From Paracoccaceae bacterium (lineage in GTDB: Bacteria; Pseudomonadota; Alphaproteobacteria; Rhodobacterales; Rhodobacteraceae), in NCBI GenBank assembly GCA_015485015.1, contig WFUK01000459.1, positions 1 through 5,341 on the forward strand: a stretch of DNA of 5,341 nt, in the 5' to 3' direction. The notes under the pieces are model-generated. The model was not told the DNA's origin. It searched no databases and worked only from the letters and a program-made list of their open reading frames with translations. Positions 1-5,341 of the stretch are shown one piece after another (positions within the stretch are counted from its first letter, which is position 1; each line of letters opens with the position of its first letter). The position numbers were made by a program, and so were the translations under genes.

Positions 1-872
1 GCTTCCTTTTTCATCTTTCCGGCCTTGGCATCCGCCACCCGCCAATCAGCCACCGCAGCGGCAAAAATAGCCACATCAAATGCCCCAGCCGCCTCCACTG
101 CCGCTGCCATATCGCGCGCGGTTTCCACCTCAATCACCTCGACCCCCGATGGGCGCGGCGCGGTCGCCGGACCGGTAACAAACACCACTTCAGCCCCGAG
201 CGCCGCAAATGCACGCGCGATTTCAGTGCCTTGCAAGCCAGAGGAGCGGTTGGCAATATAGCGCACGGGATCAATCGGCTCATGGGTTGGCCCCGAGGTG
301 ATCAAAACTCGTTTACCCCTTAACTTCCCCCCCGAAAGCATCACCTGAATTTCATTCAAAATATCCAAAGGCTCGGACATCCGCCCCGGGCCAAACTCCC
401 CACAAGCCATCTCGCCCTCATCCGGCCCAACCCGGCGAACGCCATCTTGCTCCAGCGTTTTCAGATTGCGCTGGGTAGCTGGGTGATTCCACATTGCCAC
501 ATTCATCGCCGGTGCCATCAATATCGGCTTATTGCCCGCCAAAAGCAAAGTTGAGGCCAGATCATTTGCGTGCCCATTGGCCATTTTCGCCATCAAATCA
601 GCGGTCGCAGGCGCAACCACCACCAGATCGGCGGCGCGGGTGAGCTGAATATGGCCCATCTCGGCCTCGTCATCGAGATCAAATAGCGATTGCCGAACGG
701 GTTCGGAAGCCAGCGCGGAAACGCTCATCGGGGTTACAAATTCACCAGCGGCGCGGGTCATGACAGGGGTGATATTTGCGCCATCCTTGCGCAAAAGGCG
801 GATAAGCTCCAGTGATTTATAGGCCGCGATTCCGCCGCCTATAATCAACACAATGTTTTTACCTGACAGCAT
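1..872 (-). CDS. coaBC: CoaBC: phosphopantothenoylcysteine decarboxylase / phosphopantothenate-cysteine ligase, 5' part, runs off the left edge
   Basis: This bifunctional cytoplasmic enzyme makes 4'-phosphopantetheine for coenzyme A. CoaB couples cysteine to phosphopantothenate using CTP, and the FMN-dependent CoaC domain decarboxylates the product. I translated the minus strand from the ATG at 872: 290 codons are open to the window edge, out of about 400 usual for the family. The CoaC domain (about 1-180) shows GGGIAAYKS (12-20), the catalytic-type His74 in GHIQLTR, APATADL (87-93), PAMN (121-124) and the ACGE..GPGRM loop with Cys157. The CoaB domain starts near 187 with ITSGPTHEPIDPVRYIANRSSG (191-212, Asn208) and AAAVADW (271-277), and the fragment ends in the KMKK motif (286-289) that supplies the CoaB lysine. 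Two positions differ from what I remember as usual: Leu213 in SSGLQG, where Lys or Arg is common, and Gly12 where TGG/TGS is common. A short Shine-Dalgarno-like GAGG (877-880) lies 4 bases before the ATG. It is divergent from cobU. The assignment is very safe. Confidence 0.97.
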   Translation of the reverse strand, partial: MLSGKNIVLIIGGGIAAYKSLELIRLLRKDGANITPVMTRAAGEFVTPMSVSALASEPVRQSLFDLDDEAEMGHIQLTRAADLVVVAPATADLMAKMANGHANDLASTLLLAGNKPILMAPAMNVAMWNHPATQRNLKTLEQDGVRRVGPDEGEMACGEFGPGRMSEPLDILNEIQVMLSGGKLRGKRVLITSGPTHEPIDPVRYIANRSSGLQGTEIARAFAALGAEVVFVTGPATAPRPSGVEVIEVETARDMAAAVEAAGAFDVAIFAAAVADWRVADAKAGKMKKE

Positions 873-899
873 ACCGCCTCGCGTATTTCCACTCAATTA

Positions 900-928
900 A
901 CTGTAGTTAGATTTATCTTACATGACAA
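900..928 (-). promoter_or_regulatory. Candidate sigma-70-type promoter for coaBC
   Basis: Read on the minus strand, a -35-like TTGTCA (923-928, 5 of 6 consensus matches) is followed after exactly 17 bases by TACAGT (900-905, 4 of 6). This would start transcription near 893, leaving a leader of about 20 bases before the coaBC ATG at 872. Position, spacing and the AT-rich surroundings fit. The -10 is imperfect and the call rests on inspection alone. Confidence 0.4.
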
Positions 929-954
929 GTTTTGAACCCCGGCTAATCGTATAT

Positions 955-970
955 TCACATAATATTGTGA
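955..970. promoter_or_regulatory. Operator-like inverted repeat in the coaBC/cobU divergent region
   Basis: TCACA (955-959) and TGTGA (966-970) form inverted arms separated by 6 bases, the spacing expected for a dimeric regulator half-site pair. The polarity (TCACA first) is the reverse of a CRP site (TGTGA-N6-TCACA), so it is not a CRP box. It overlaps TATATT (950-955) and TAATAT (960-965), either of which could be a -10 for the cobU transcript. A protein bound here would therefore most likely affect cobU. I found no good -35 at the right distance for cobU. Five-base arms in AT-rich DNA can arise by chance. Confidence 0.25.
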
Positions 971-1018
971 TTTCGCTCCTCCCTTTCATGGAATAAAGAT
1001 ATCCTCAGCGAAAGCCAT

Positions 1019-1022
1019 GGAG
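1019..1022 (+). promoter_or_regulatory. Possible ribosome binding site for the inner cobU start
   Basis: GGAG lies 15 bases before the ATG at 1038 and overlaps the upstream in-frame ATG at 1017. The spacing is longer than ideal. The ATG at 1017 has no convincing purine tract ahead of it, so this weak site favours 1038, in line with the protein-level argument for the shorter N-terminus. Confidence 0.3.
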
Positions 1023-1037
1023 CAACCGATACACAAT

Positions 1038-1550
1038 ATGTCAAAACTAACCCTCATTCTTGGCGGTGCCAGCAGCGGTAAATCTGCCTATGCCGAGCGC
1101 CTTGTTTTGGCCTCCGAAAAGCAGCCGGTTTATCTCGCGACCGCTCAGGTGCTGGATGAAGAAATGACGCGTAAAATTTCAAAGCACCGGCTGCGCAGAG
1201 GGCCGGAATGGGTTTTGGTTGAGGCCCCCATCCACCTATCGCCGGTATTGGCCAAGGCCAATACCAAGCAAATCATTCTGCTCGATTGCCTTACCCTGTG
1301 GCTGTCAAACCTGATGGAAGCCGGGCAGGATGTGGAGGCCGCCACGACCATTTTACTAACGACGATTGAAAATAGTTCCGCCGAGGTGATCGCGGTATCC
1401 AATGAAATCGGGCTTGGGCTGGTGCCAAGCTCGGCTTTGGGGCGGAAATTCCGCGACGCCCAAGGCCTGCTGAACCAGCGCTTTGCCGCTGCGGCTCATA
1501 ACGTCTCGTTTATCGCGGCTGGTTTGCCGCTTCATTTGAAAGCTCAATAA
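1038..1550 (+). CDS. cobU: CobU/CobP: bifunctional adenosylcobinamide kinase / adenosylcobinamide-phosphate guanylyltransferase
   Basis: CobU phosphorylates adenosylcobinamide and then transfers GMP from GTP to give adenosylcobinamide-GDP, the activated corrinoid that CobS joins to the lower-ligand nucleoside. The protein is 170 residues from this start, normal for the family. It shows the P-loop GGASSGKS (9-16), the YLATAQVLDEEM segment, the KHRLRR segment whose His50 aligns with the guanylylated His46 of Salmonella CobU, the DCLTLWLSNL strand (from 83), VSNEIGLGLVP (120-130) and RDAQGLLNQR (139-148). The in-frame ATG at 1017 would add seven residues (MEQPIHN). I prefer 1038 because family members normally begin only a few residues before the first beta strand, but 1017 cannot be excluded. 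The stop overlaps the next gene's ATG by one base (TAATG), which suggests translational coupling. No cobalamin riboswitch is evident upstream. Confidence 0.95.
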   Translation: MSKLTLILGGASSGKSAYAERLVLASEKQPVYLATAQVLDEEMTRKISKHRLRRGPEWVLVEAPIHLSPVLAKANTKQIILLDCLTLWLSNLMEAGQDVEAATTILLTTIENSSAEVIAVSNEIGLGLVPSSALGRKFRDAQGLLNQRFAAAAHNVSFIAAGLPLHLKAQ

Positions 1551-2137
1551 TGACAACATCTTACTGGTTTGTGCGCCACGGCCCGACCCATGCCGAAGGC
1601 CTTTGTGGCCATACCGATCTTCCGGCGGACCTATCCGATACGGCTCAAATCGAGCGGGTAAAAACCTATCTGCCAAAAACGGCTAAAATCCTTTCTTCTG
1701 ATCTGATGCGCGCGCGGGATACTGCACGCGCAATTTGGAATGAGCAGGATTGGCTGGGGGAATCACCGGCATTTCGGGAGATGCATTTTGGGGAATGGGA
1801 GGGGAAAACCTTTGAGGAGGCTGAAGAATCAGACGCTGAACTATGGCGCTCCTTTTGGAAAACACCGGGCAATGTGGCCGCGCCAAATGGGGAGAGCTGG
1901 GATGATCTTTCTACCCGCATAAACGCCGCCCTTAAAGCGCTGCACCAAAACGGGCCGCAAGGCGATATCATCATCGCCGCCCATTTTGCAGTAATTTTAG
2001 CCGCGCTTCAGGGAGCCACAGCCATGCCGGCCACCTCGGTATTTTCGTTTAAAATCGACAATTTTTCGGTAACACGACTGGATTACTTGCACGAATCGAA
2101 TAATTGGCGGGTGATGGGGGTAAACCACCTGCCGTGA
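1550..2137 (+). CDS. Histidine phosphatase family protein, probable CobC-type alpha-ribazole phosphatase
   Basis: This 195-residue protein belongs to the histidine phosphatase (phosphoglycerate-mutase-like) superfamily. The phospho-accepting motif is RHGPTH (9-14, nucleophile His10). Arg54 in SSDLMRARDTA completes the phosphate pocket, Glu77 in REMHFGEWEG is the likely general acid, and His145 in AAHFAVI is the second catalytic histidine. All expected core residues are present, so it should be active. The superfamily covers many substrates. The case for alpha-ribazole-5'-phosphate, the step next to cobalamin synthase, rests on the one-base overlap with cobU, the size and the FGEWEG signature shared with CobC proteins. 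That is inference, so I give no gene symbol. No signal peptide is seen, so it is probably cytoplasmic. It ends 32 bases from the convergent lepA stop. Confidence 0.9.
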   Translation: MTTSYWFVRHGPTHAEGLCGHTDLPADLSDTAQIERVKTYLPKTAKILSSDLMRARDTARAIWNEQDWLGESPAFREMHFGEWEGKTFEEAEESDAELWRSFWKTPGNVAAPNGESWDDLSTRINAALKALHQNGPQGDIIIAAHFAVILAALQGATAMPATSVFSFKIDNFSVTRLDYLHESNNWRVMGVNHLP

Positions 2138-2167
2138 CTGAACTTGGCATCAAACAGGCGTTACCCC
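2117..2167. terminator. Weak stem-loop between the convergent phosphatase gene and lepA
   Basis: GGGGTAA (2117-2123), inside the last codons of the phosphatase gene, is complementary to TTACCCC (2161-2167) just beyond the lepA stop. CCTG (2128-2131) and CAGG (2155-2158) add an inner 4-bp helix across a small internal loop, leaving a loop of 23 bases. It lies where a bidirectional terminator is expected for two convergent genes only 32 bases apart. There is no T-tract on either side, so it is not a classical intrinsic terminator and may be chance. Confidence 0.25.
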
Positions 2168-2169
2168 AC

Positions 2170-3969
2170 CTAATCATCCATTTTCAAAGCTGAAATAAAC
2201 GCCGATTGCGGGATGCTTACGCGGCCAAATTCCCGCATTTTCTTCTTACCCTTTTTCTGCTTGTCGAGCAATTTACGCTTGCGCGTTGCGTCACCCCCAT
2301 AGCATTTCGCCGTCACATCCTTGCGCAGCGCCGAGATGGTTTCGCGGGCAATAACCCGCCCGCCAATCGCCGCTTGAATCGGAATCTTGAACATATGCTG
2401 CGGAATTAGTTCTTTCAATTTAGCACACATCGCCCGCCCCCGCGCCTCGGCGCGCGCACGGTGAACCATGGTGCTTAGCGCATCCACCGGCTCGTCATTG
2501 ACCAGAATTTGCATCTTCACCAGTTGATCTTCGGCATAGCCTTCCATGGAATAATCAAAGCTGGCATAGCCCTTGGTCACCGATTTTAACCGGTCATAAA
2601 AATCAAACACCACCTCGTTCAGCGGCAGATCATAGACCACCATCGCCCGGGTTCCGGCATAGGTCAGATCAATCTGGATACCGCGCCGATCCTGACACAG
2701 CTTCAGCACATCCCCCAAATATTCATCCGGCACCAAAATCGTAGCCTTGATGCGGGGCTCTTCGATGTGATCCACCAAAGTCAGGTCTGGCATATCCGCC
2801 GGATTATGCAATTCCACCACCGAACCATCGCGCAGGTAAACCTTGTAAATCACCGAAGGGGCGGTGGTAATCAGGTCAATATCGTATTCCCGCTCCAGCC
2901 GATCCCGGATCACCTCCAGATGCAGCAATCCAAGGAACCCACAGCGAAAGCCAAAGCCCAGCGCCGCCGAGCTTTCGGTCTCGTAGCTGAAAGAAGCATC
3001 GTTCAGCGCCAGTTTTTCGATGCTTTCGCGCAGATCCTCAAACAGGGCGCTATCCACCGGAAACAACCCGCAAAACACAACCGGTTGCGCCGGCTTGAAG
3101 CCGGGCAGCGCCTCGGTCGTCCCGTTTTTATCACTGGTAATCGTATCGCCCACACGGGTATCGCGAACCTGCTTGATGCTTGCGGTCAAAAATCCCATTT
3201 CGCCCGGGCCAAGCTGGTCCACCGGCTGCATTTCGGGCTTGAACACCCCTACACGATCCACCGGATAGGTCGCATTCGTGGCAATCATTTTGATTTTATC
3301 GCCCCGTTTCAGCACCCCGTCAATCACCCGCACCAGCACCACAACCCCGAGATACGGGTCATACCAGCTATCCACCAGCATGGCTTTCAGCGGCGCATCA
3401 CGATCCCCCTCGGGCGCGGGCAGGCGGGTCACAATCGCTTCCAGCACATCCGGAATACCAAGGCCGGTTTTGGCTGAAATCATCACCGCGTCGCTGGCAT
3501 CGATCCCGATCACATCCTCGATCTGCTCGCACACCCGCTCCGGCTCCGCCGCGGGCAGGTCGATTTTATTCAGCACCGGAATGATCTCGTGATCGGCCTC
3601 GATCGCCTGATATACATTGGCCAGCGTTTGCGCCTCTACGCCCTGCGCGGCGTCCACCACCAAAAGCGAGCCCTCAACCGCGCGCATCGAGCGCGAGACC
3701 TCATAGGCAAAATCCACATGGCCGGGGGTATCGATCAGGTTCAGAATATAGTCCTGACCATCATTGGCTCGATATTCGATCCGAACGGTGTTGGCCTTGA
3801 TGGTAATACCGCGCTCGCGCTCGATATCCATGCTATCCAGAAGCTGCGCTTGCATATCGCGATCGGCCACCGTGCCGGTGCTTTGGATCAGCCGGTCGGC
3901 CAACGTGGATTTCCCGTGGTCAATATGCGCCACGATCGAAAAATTACGGATGTTTTTAAGCTCTGTCAT
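2170..3969 (-). CDS. lepA: LepA: elongation factor 4, ribosome-associated translational GTPase
   Basis: LepA is a conserved cytoplasmic GTPase that binds the ribosome. It was described as a back-translocase and later linked to initiation and ribosome assembly. The protein is 599 residues, the same as E. coli LepA, and complete. The G domain (about 1-185) has AHIDHGKST (G1, 14-22), RGIT (53-56), DTPGH (80-84), NKID (134-137) and SAK (165-167). Elongation-factor-like domains II, III and V follow. The LepA-specific C-terminal domain ends with the basic [21 protein letters not shown] stretch (about 557-576) and then [14 protein letters not shown]. The N-terminus [20 protein letters not shown] matches the family start, and a TGA lies in frame 33 bases upstream of the ATG, so the start is well fixed. 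The bases before the ATG are pyrimidine-rich (CCCCTTTCTT) with no Shine-Dalgarno sequence, which is odd for a conserved gene. The upstream clpB and small membrane gene share its strand, but it probably has its own promoter. Confidence 0.98.
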   Translation of the reverse strand: MTELKNIRNFSIVAHIDHGKSTLADRLIQSTGTVADRDMQAQLLDSMDIERERGITIKANTVRIEYRANDGQDYILNLIDTPGHVDFAYEVSRSMRAVEGSLLVVDAAQGVEAQTLANVYQAIEADHEIIPVLNKIDLPAAEPERVCEQIEDVIGIDASDAVMISAKTGLGIPDVLEAIVTRLPAPEGDRDAPLKAMLVDSWYDPYLGVVVLVRVIDGVLKRGDKIKMIATNATYPVDRVGVFKPEMQPVDQLGPGEMGFLTASIKQVRDTRVGDTITSDKNGTTEALPGFKPAQPVVFCGLFPVDSALFEDLRESIEKLALNDASFSYETESSAALGFGFRCGFLGLLHLEVIRDRLEREYDIDLITTAPSVIYKVYLRDGSVVELHNPADMPDLTLVDHIEEPRIKATILVPDEYLGDVLKLCQDRRGIQIDLTYAGTRAMVVYDLPLNEVVFDFYDRLKSVTKGYASFDYSMEGYAEDQLVKMQILVNDEPVDALSTMVHRARAEARGRAMCAKLKELIPQHMFKIPIQAAIGGRVIARETISALRKDVTAKCYGGDATRKRKLLDKQKKGKKKMREFGRVSIPQSAFISALKMDD

Positions 3970-3977
3970 AAGAAAGG

Positions 3978-4006
3978 GGTATGCTTGGATTTGGCTAAGA
4001 GGTCAA
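3978..4006 (-). promoter_or_regulatory. Candidate lepA promoter placing the transcript start at the ATG (possible leaderless mRNA)
   Basis: On the minus strand TTGACC (4001-4006, 5 of 6 matches to the -35 consensus) is followed after 17 bases by CATACC (3978-3983, only 3 of 6 matches to the -10). Only 8 bases separate the hexamer from the lepA ATG. Conventional spacing puts the transcript start at about 3971, two bases before the A of the ATG. This agrees with the lack of any ribosome binding site there. The poor -10 is the weak point. The alternative is a longer transcript from further upstream with SD-independent initiation. Confidence 0.35.
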
Positions 4007-4050
4007 GCATTGCCCATGCGATAGTTTTACCGCAAAAGCCCGACACCCCG

Positions 4051-4164
4051 TCACCGGATATATGCCAAATAGATATACCCGCCAACCACCAGCGATATCG
4101 GCCAAAGCAAGATCGCCAGCCGAATGCTCCAGCGCATCAAAAATCGTATCAGCCACCACAGCAT
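4051..4164 (-). CDS. Unrecognised 37-residue single-pass membrane protein
   Basis: I do not recognise a family. The minus-strand frame reads ATG (4164) to TGA (4051) and encodes MLWWLIRFLMRW followed by a hydrophobic run. Residues 16-36 form one probable membrane segment (LAILLWP..., then VVGGYIYLAY). Arg7, Arg11 and Arg15 flank it on the N-side and Arg37 ends the protein. The positive-inside rule would suggest a cytoplasmic N-terminus. There are four tryptophans in 37 residues. Three things support a real gene: a GGAG ribosome binding site (4174-4177) exactly 9 bases before the ATG, an in-frame TAA just ahead of the ATG that fixes the start, and about 70 percent G or C at third codon positions (26 of 37). 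It lies between the clpB terminator and lepA, on the same strand as both. I saw no clear promoter of its own. A longer overlapping frame (3995-4237) has less convincing composition and is rejected. Function is unknown. Confidence 0.6.
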   Translation of the reverse strand: MLWWLIRFLMRWSIRLAILLWPISLVVGGYIYLAYIR

Positions 4165-4239
4165 CCGTTAAGGCTCCGCCCATAAGAAGGGTTCCAGAAT
4201 TCGCCCGCAGCTTGCCCCTATTCCCGCGCTGCCACAAGC

Positions 4240-4282
4240 AAAAAGGGTGCCGCGCGGCGCGTATCCCGCCCCCGCAACACCC
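4240..4282 (-). terminator. Probable Rho-independent terminator downstream of clpB
   Basis: Read on the minus strand, GGGTGTTGCG (4273-4282) pairs along its full length with CGCGGCACCC (4245-4254), giving 10 pairs that include two G-U wobbles. The interior can form a further GGCG/CGCC helix. The 3' arm is followed directly by TTTTT (4240-4244). A GC-rich stem plus an immediate U-tract is the classical intrinsic form. It lies about 75 bases past the clpB stop and before the small membrane-protein gene, so it should separate the two transcripts. The embedded palindrome GCCGCGCGGC (4249-4258) could compete as a shorter hairpin. Confidence 0.6.
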
Positions 4283-4323
4283 CCGAGATTTACCGCGCCG
4301 CCGCCGAGCCGCAGGCGAGGCGT

Positions 4324-4349
4324 GGTCCTTCGGCAGAAGCCGAAGGACC
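4324..4349. repeat. Perfect 11-bp hairpin 6 bases after the clpB stop
   Basis: GGTCCTTCGGC (4324-4334) and GCCGAAGGACC (4339-4349) are perfect inverted repeats around a 4-base loop, the longest uninterrupted dyad I noticed in the window. No T-tract follows on either strand, so it is not a complete intrinsic terminator. It may protect the clpB mRNA 3' end from exonucleases, help termination together with the T-tailed stem further on, or be one copy of a dispersed palindromic element. A GC-rich imperfect repeat (GCC/GGC triplets, about 4304-4322) adjoins it. Confidence 0.75.
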
Positions 4350-4355
4350 GTCGGG

Positions 4356-5341
4356 TTAATGCACCACCGCAGGGCTAACCCCCACCAGCAGGCCGGAGCT
4401 ATCTGCCGAAATCGGGATCGTGGCCCCGTCCAGCACCTCGCCGCTCAAAAGCAGCTCCGCCAGCTGGTTTTGCAGCGCCCGCTGGATCACCCGCTTCAAG
4501 GGCCGCGCGCCATAAACCGGATCATAGCCCTCATCGCCCAGCCACTTCCGGGCAGCCTCGTCAAAGTCCAGCGTGATTTTCCGATCCGCCAAGCGGCGCT
4601 GCAAAATCCCGATCTGGATATCGACGATTCCGCCCATATCCTCGCGCGAAAGCCGGTCAAAGATCACGATCTCGTCCAACCGGTTCAGGAATTCGGGCCG
4701 GAAATGCCCGCGCACCGCCTCCATCACCTCGGCCTTTGCCGCCTCCACATTCGCCCCGTCTTCCAAGGTCGAAAGCGCTTGTGAGCCAAGGTTGGAGGTC
4801 AGGATAATCAAGCTATGCTTGAAATCGACCACCCTGCCCTGCCCATCGGTCAAGCGGCCATCATCCAGCACCTGAAGCAGCACGTTAAACACATCCGGAT
4901 GCGCCTTTTCGACCTCGTCAAACAGGATCACCTGATAAGGCTTACGGCGCACGGCTTCGGTCAGCACCCCGCCCTCGTCATAGCCCACATAACCCGGAGG
5001 CGCCCCGATCAGCCGCGCCACGGAATGCTTTTCCATGAATTCCGACATATCAATCCGCACCATGGCCTGATCGTCATCAAACAGGAATTCCGCCAAGGCC
5101 TTGGTCAGCTCGGTTTTGCCCACGCCGGTTGGCCCGAGAAACAAAAAACTCCCCTGCGGCCGGTTCGGATCCGCCAAGCCCGCGCGCGAGCGCCGCACCG
5201 CATTGGCCACAGCGCGCACCGCCTGCCCCTGCCCGATCACCCGTTTGCCAAGCTCCGCTTCCATACGCAGCAGCTTGTCGCGCTCGCCTTCCAGCATTTT
5301 ATCCACCGGAATGCCGGTCCAGCGCGCCACCACACCCGCCA
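4356..5341 (-). CDS. clpB: ClpB: ATP-dependent protein disaggregase, C-terminal part, 5' end beyond the right edge
   Basis: ClpB is the hexameric cytoplasmic Hsp100 AAA+ chaperone that pulls polypeptides out of aggregates with DnaK/DnaJ/GrpE. The window holds the last 327 codons of an expected 850-870. The frame is open to the edge, and the GTG at 5333 is internal, not a start. Numbering from that GTG, the fragment opens with the linker [16 protein letters not shown] (2-17). The second AAA+ domain follows: Walker A GPTGVGKT (67-74), the pore loop GYVG (114-117), Walker B ILFDE (136-140), sensor 1 in LTSN (Asn181), the arginine finger in FLNRLDE (Arg218) and sensor 2 GARPLKR (275-281, Arg277). 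All ATPase residues are intact. It ends in a short, probably variable tail ([13 protein letters not shown]). The WTGIP linker and the [13 protein letters not shown] segment separate ClpB from ClpA and ClpC. Heat-shock control is usual for the family, but its promoter is outside the window. A strong hairpin and a T-tailed terminator follow the stop. Confidence 0.97.
   Translation of the reverse strand, partial: AGVVARWTGIPVDKMLEGERDKLLRMEAELGKRVIGQGQAVRAVANAVRRSRAGLADPNRPQGSFLFLGPTGVGKTELTKALAEFLFDDDQAMVRIDMSEFMEKHSVARLIGAPPGYVGYDEGGVLTEAVRRKPYQVILFDEVEKAHPDVFNVLLQVLDDGRLTDGQGRVVDFKHSLIILTSNLGSQALSTLEDGANVEAAKAEVMEAVRGHFRPEFLNRLDEIVIFDRLSREDMGGIVDIQIGILQRRLADRKITLDFDEAARKWLGDEGYDPVYGARPLKRVIQRALQNQLAELLLSGEVLDGATIPISADSSGLLVGVSPAVVH

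Noticed and set aside
25..261. 78-codon plus-strand frame at the left edge
   Set aside because: It is antisense to coaBC, which is unambiguous on the other strand. The product is Ala/Ser/Thr low complexity.
977..990. Strong minus-strand AGGGAGGAG sequence resembling a Shine-Dalgarno site
   Set aside because: The next minus-strand ATG is 15 bases away and is followed at once by TGA, so it drives no reading frame. It is probably a chance pyrimidine tract on the plus strand.
873..1016. Cobalamin riboswitch ahead of cobU
   Set aside because: The gap is too short for a typical element and I could not find a B12-box-like GCCACTG or the expected set of helices.
2767..3477. 236-codon plus-strand frame inside lepA
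   Set aside because: It is fully antisense to well-conserved lepA codons. The His/Gln/Arg-rich product reflects the opposite-strand codon pattern.
3589..4185. 198-codon plus-strand frame spanning the lepA start and intergenic region
   Set aside because: It is antisense to the lepA G domain, shows no family resemblance, and extends into the gap only by chance absence of stops.
3995..4237. 80-codon minus-strand frame between lepA and clpB
   Set aside because: It overlaps the 37-codon membrane-protein frame out of phase, has no convincing ribosome binding site at its start, less biased third positions and no recognisable domain. It also starts within a few bases of the T-tract of the clpB terminator.
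4062..4784. 240-codon plus-strand frame reading through the intergenic region into clpB
   Set aside because: Most of it is the antisense of the clpB coding sequence and of strong hairpins. The product is low-complexity and rich in Arg, Pro and Ala, typical of a shadow frame in GC-rich DNA.
5331..5333. GTG as the start of the right-edge gene
   Set aside because: The frame continues upstream to the window edge with ClpB-like residues, and family alignment places this GTG in the middle of the protein, just before the WTGIP linker.

Overview
The window carries conserved housekeeping and cofactor genes of an alphaproteobacterium, most likely of the Rhodobacterales/Rhodobacteraceae. This rests on remembered family resemblance of CoaBC, LepA, ClpB and the CobU-type kinase, on the moderate to high GC, and on the pairing of a CobU-type kinase with a histidine phosphatase. 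No search was run, so the family-level assignment is an inference. No mobile element, tRNA, rRNA, CRISPR array or defence locus is visible.

Layout. (1) The left edge (1-872, minus strand) holds the N-terminal 290 codons of coaBC, the coenzyme A enzyme, running off the window. (2) A 165-bp AT-rich intergenic region (873-1037) separates coaBC from a divergent plus-strand pair. It holds a plausible coaBC promoter and an operator-like inverted repeat, but no cobalamin riboswitch is evident. (3) Positions 1038-2137 hold cobU (adenosylcobinamide kinase/guanylyltransferase) and a histidine-phosphatase-family gene, overlapping by one base. This looks like a two-gene unit for the late (nucleotide loop) part of cobalamin assembly. 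(4) Convergent to it, on the minus strand, is complete lepA (2170-3969, elongation factor 4). (5) A 386-bp stretch (3970-4355) follows between lepA and clpB. It holds a lepA promoter candidate sitting so close to the ATG that the mRNA may be leaderless, an unrecognised 37-residue membrane protein gene with a good ribosome binding site (4051-4164), an intrinsic terminator (4240-4282) and a perfect 11-bp hairpin (4324-4349). (6) The right edge (4356-5341, minus strand) is the C-terminal 327 codons of the disaggregase gene clpB.

The genes do not form one system. coaBC makes the CoA precursor, the cobU pair serves B12 assembly or salvage, lepA acts on the ribosome and clpB rescues aggregated protein. 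The item most likely to be missed by standard annotation is the short membrane-protein gene between clpB and lepA. The next most interesting is the apparent absence of a leader and Shine-Dalgarno sequence in front of lepA. I found no evidence of a novel multi-gene system.
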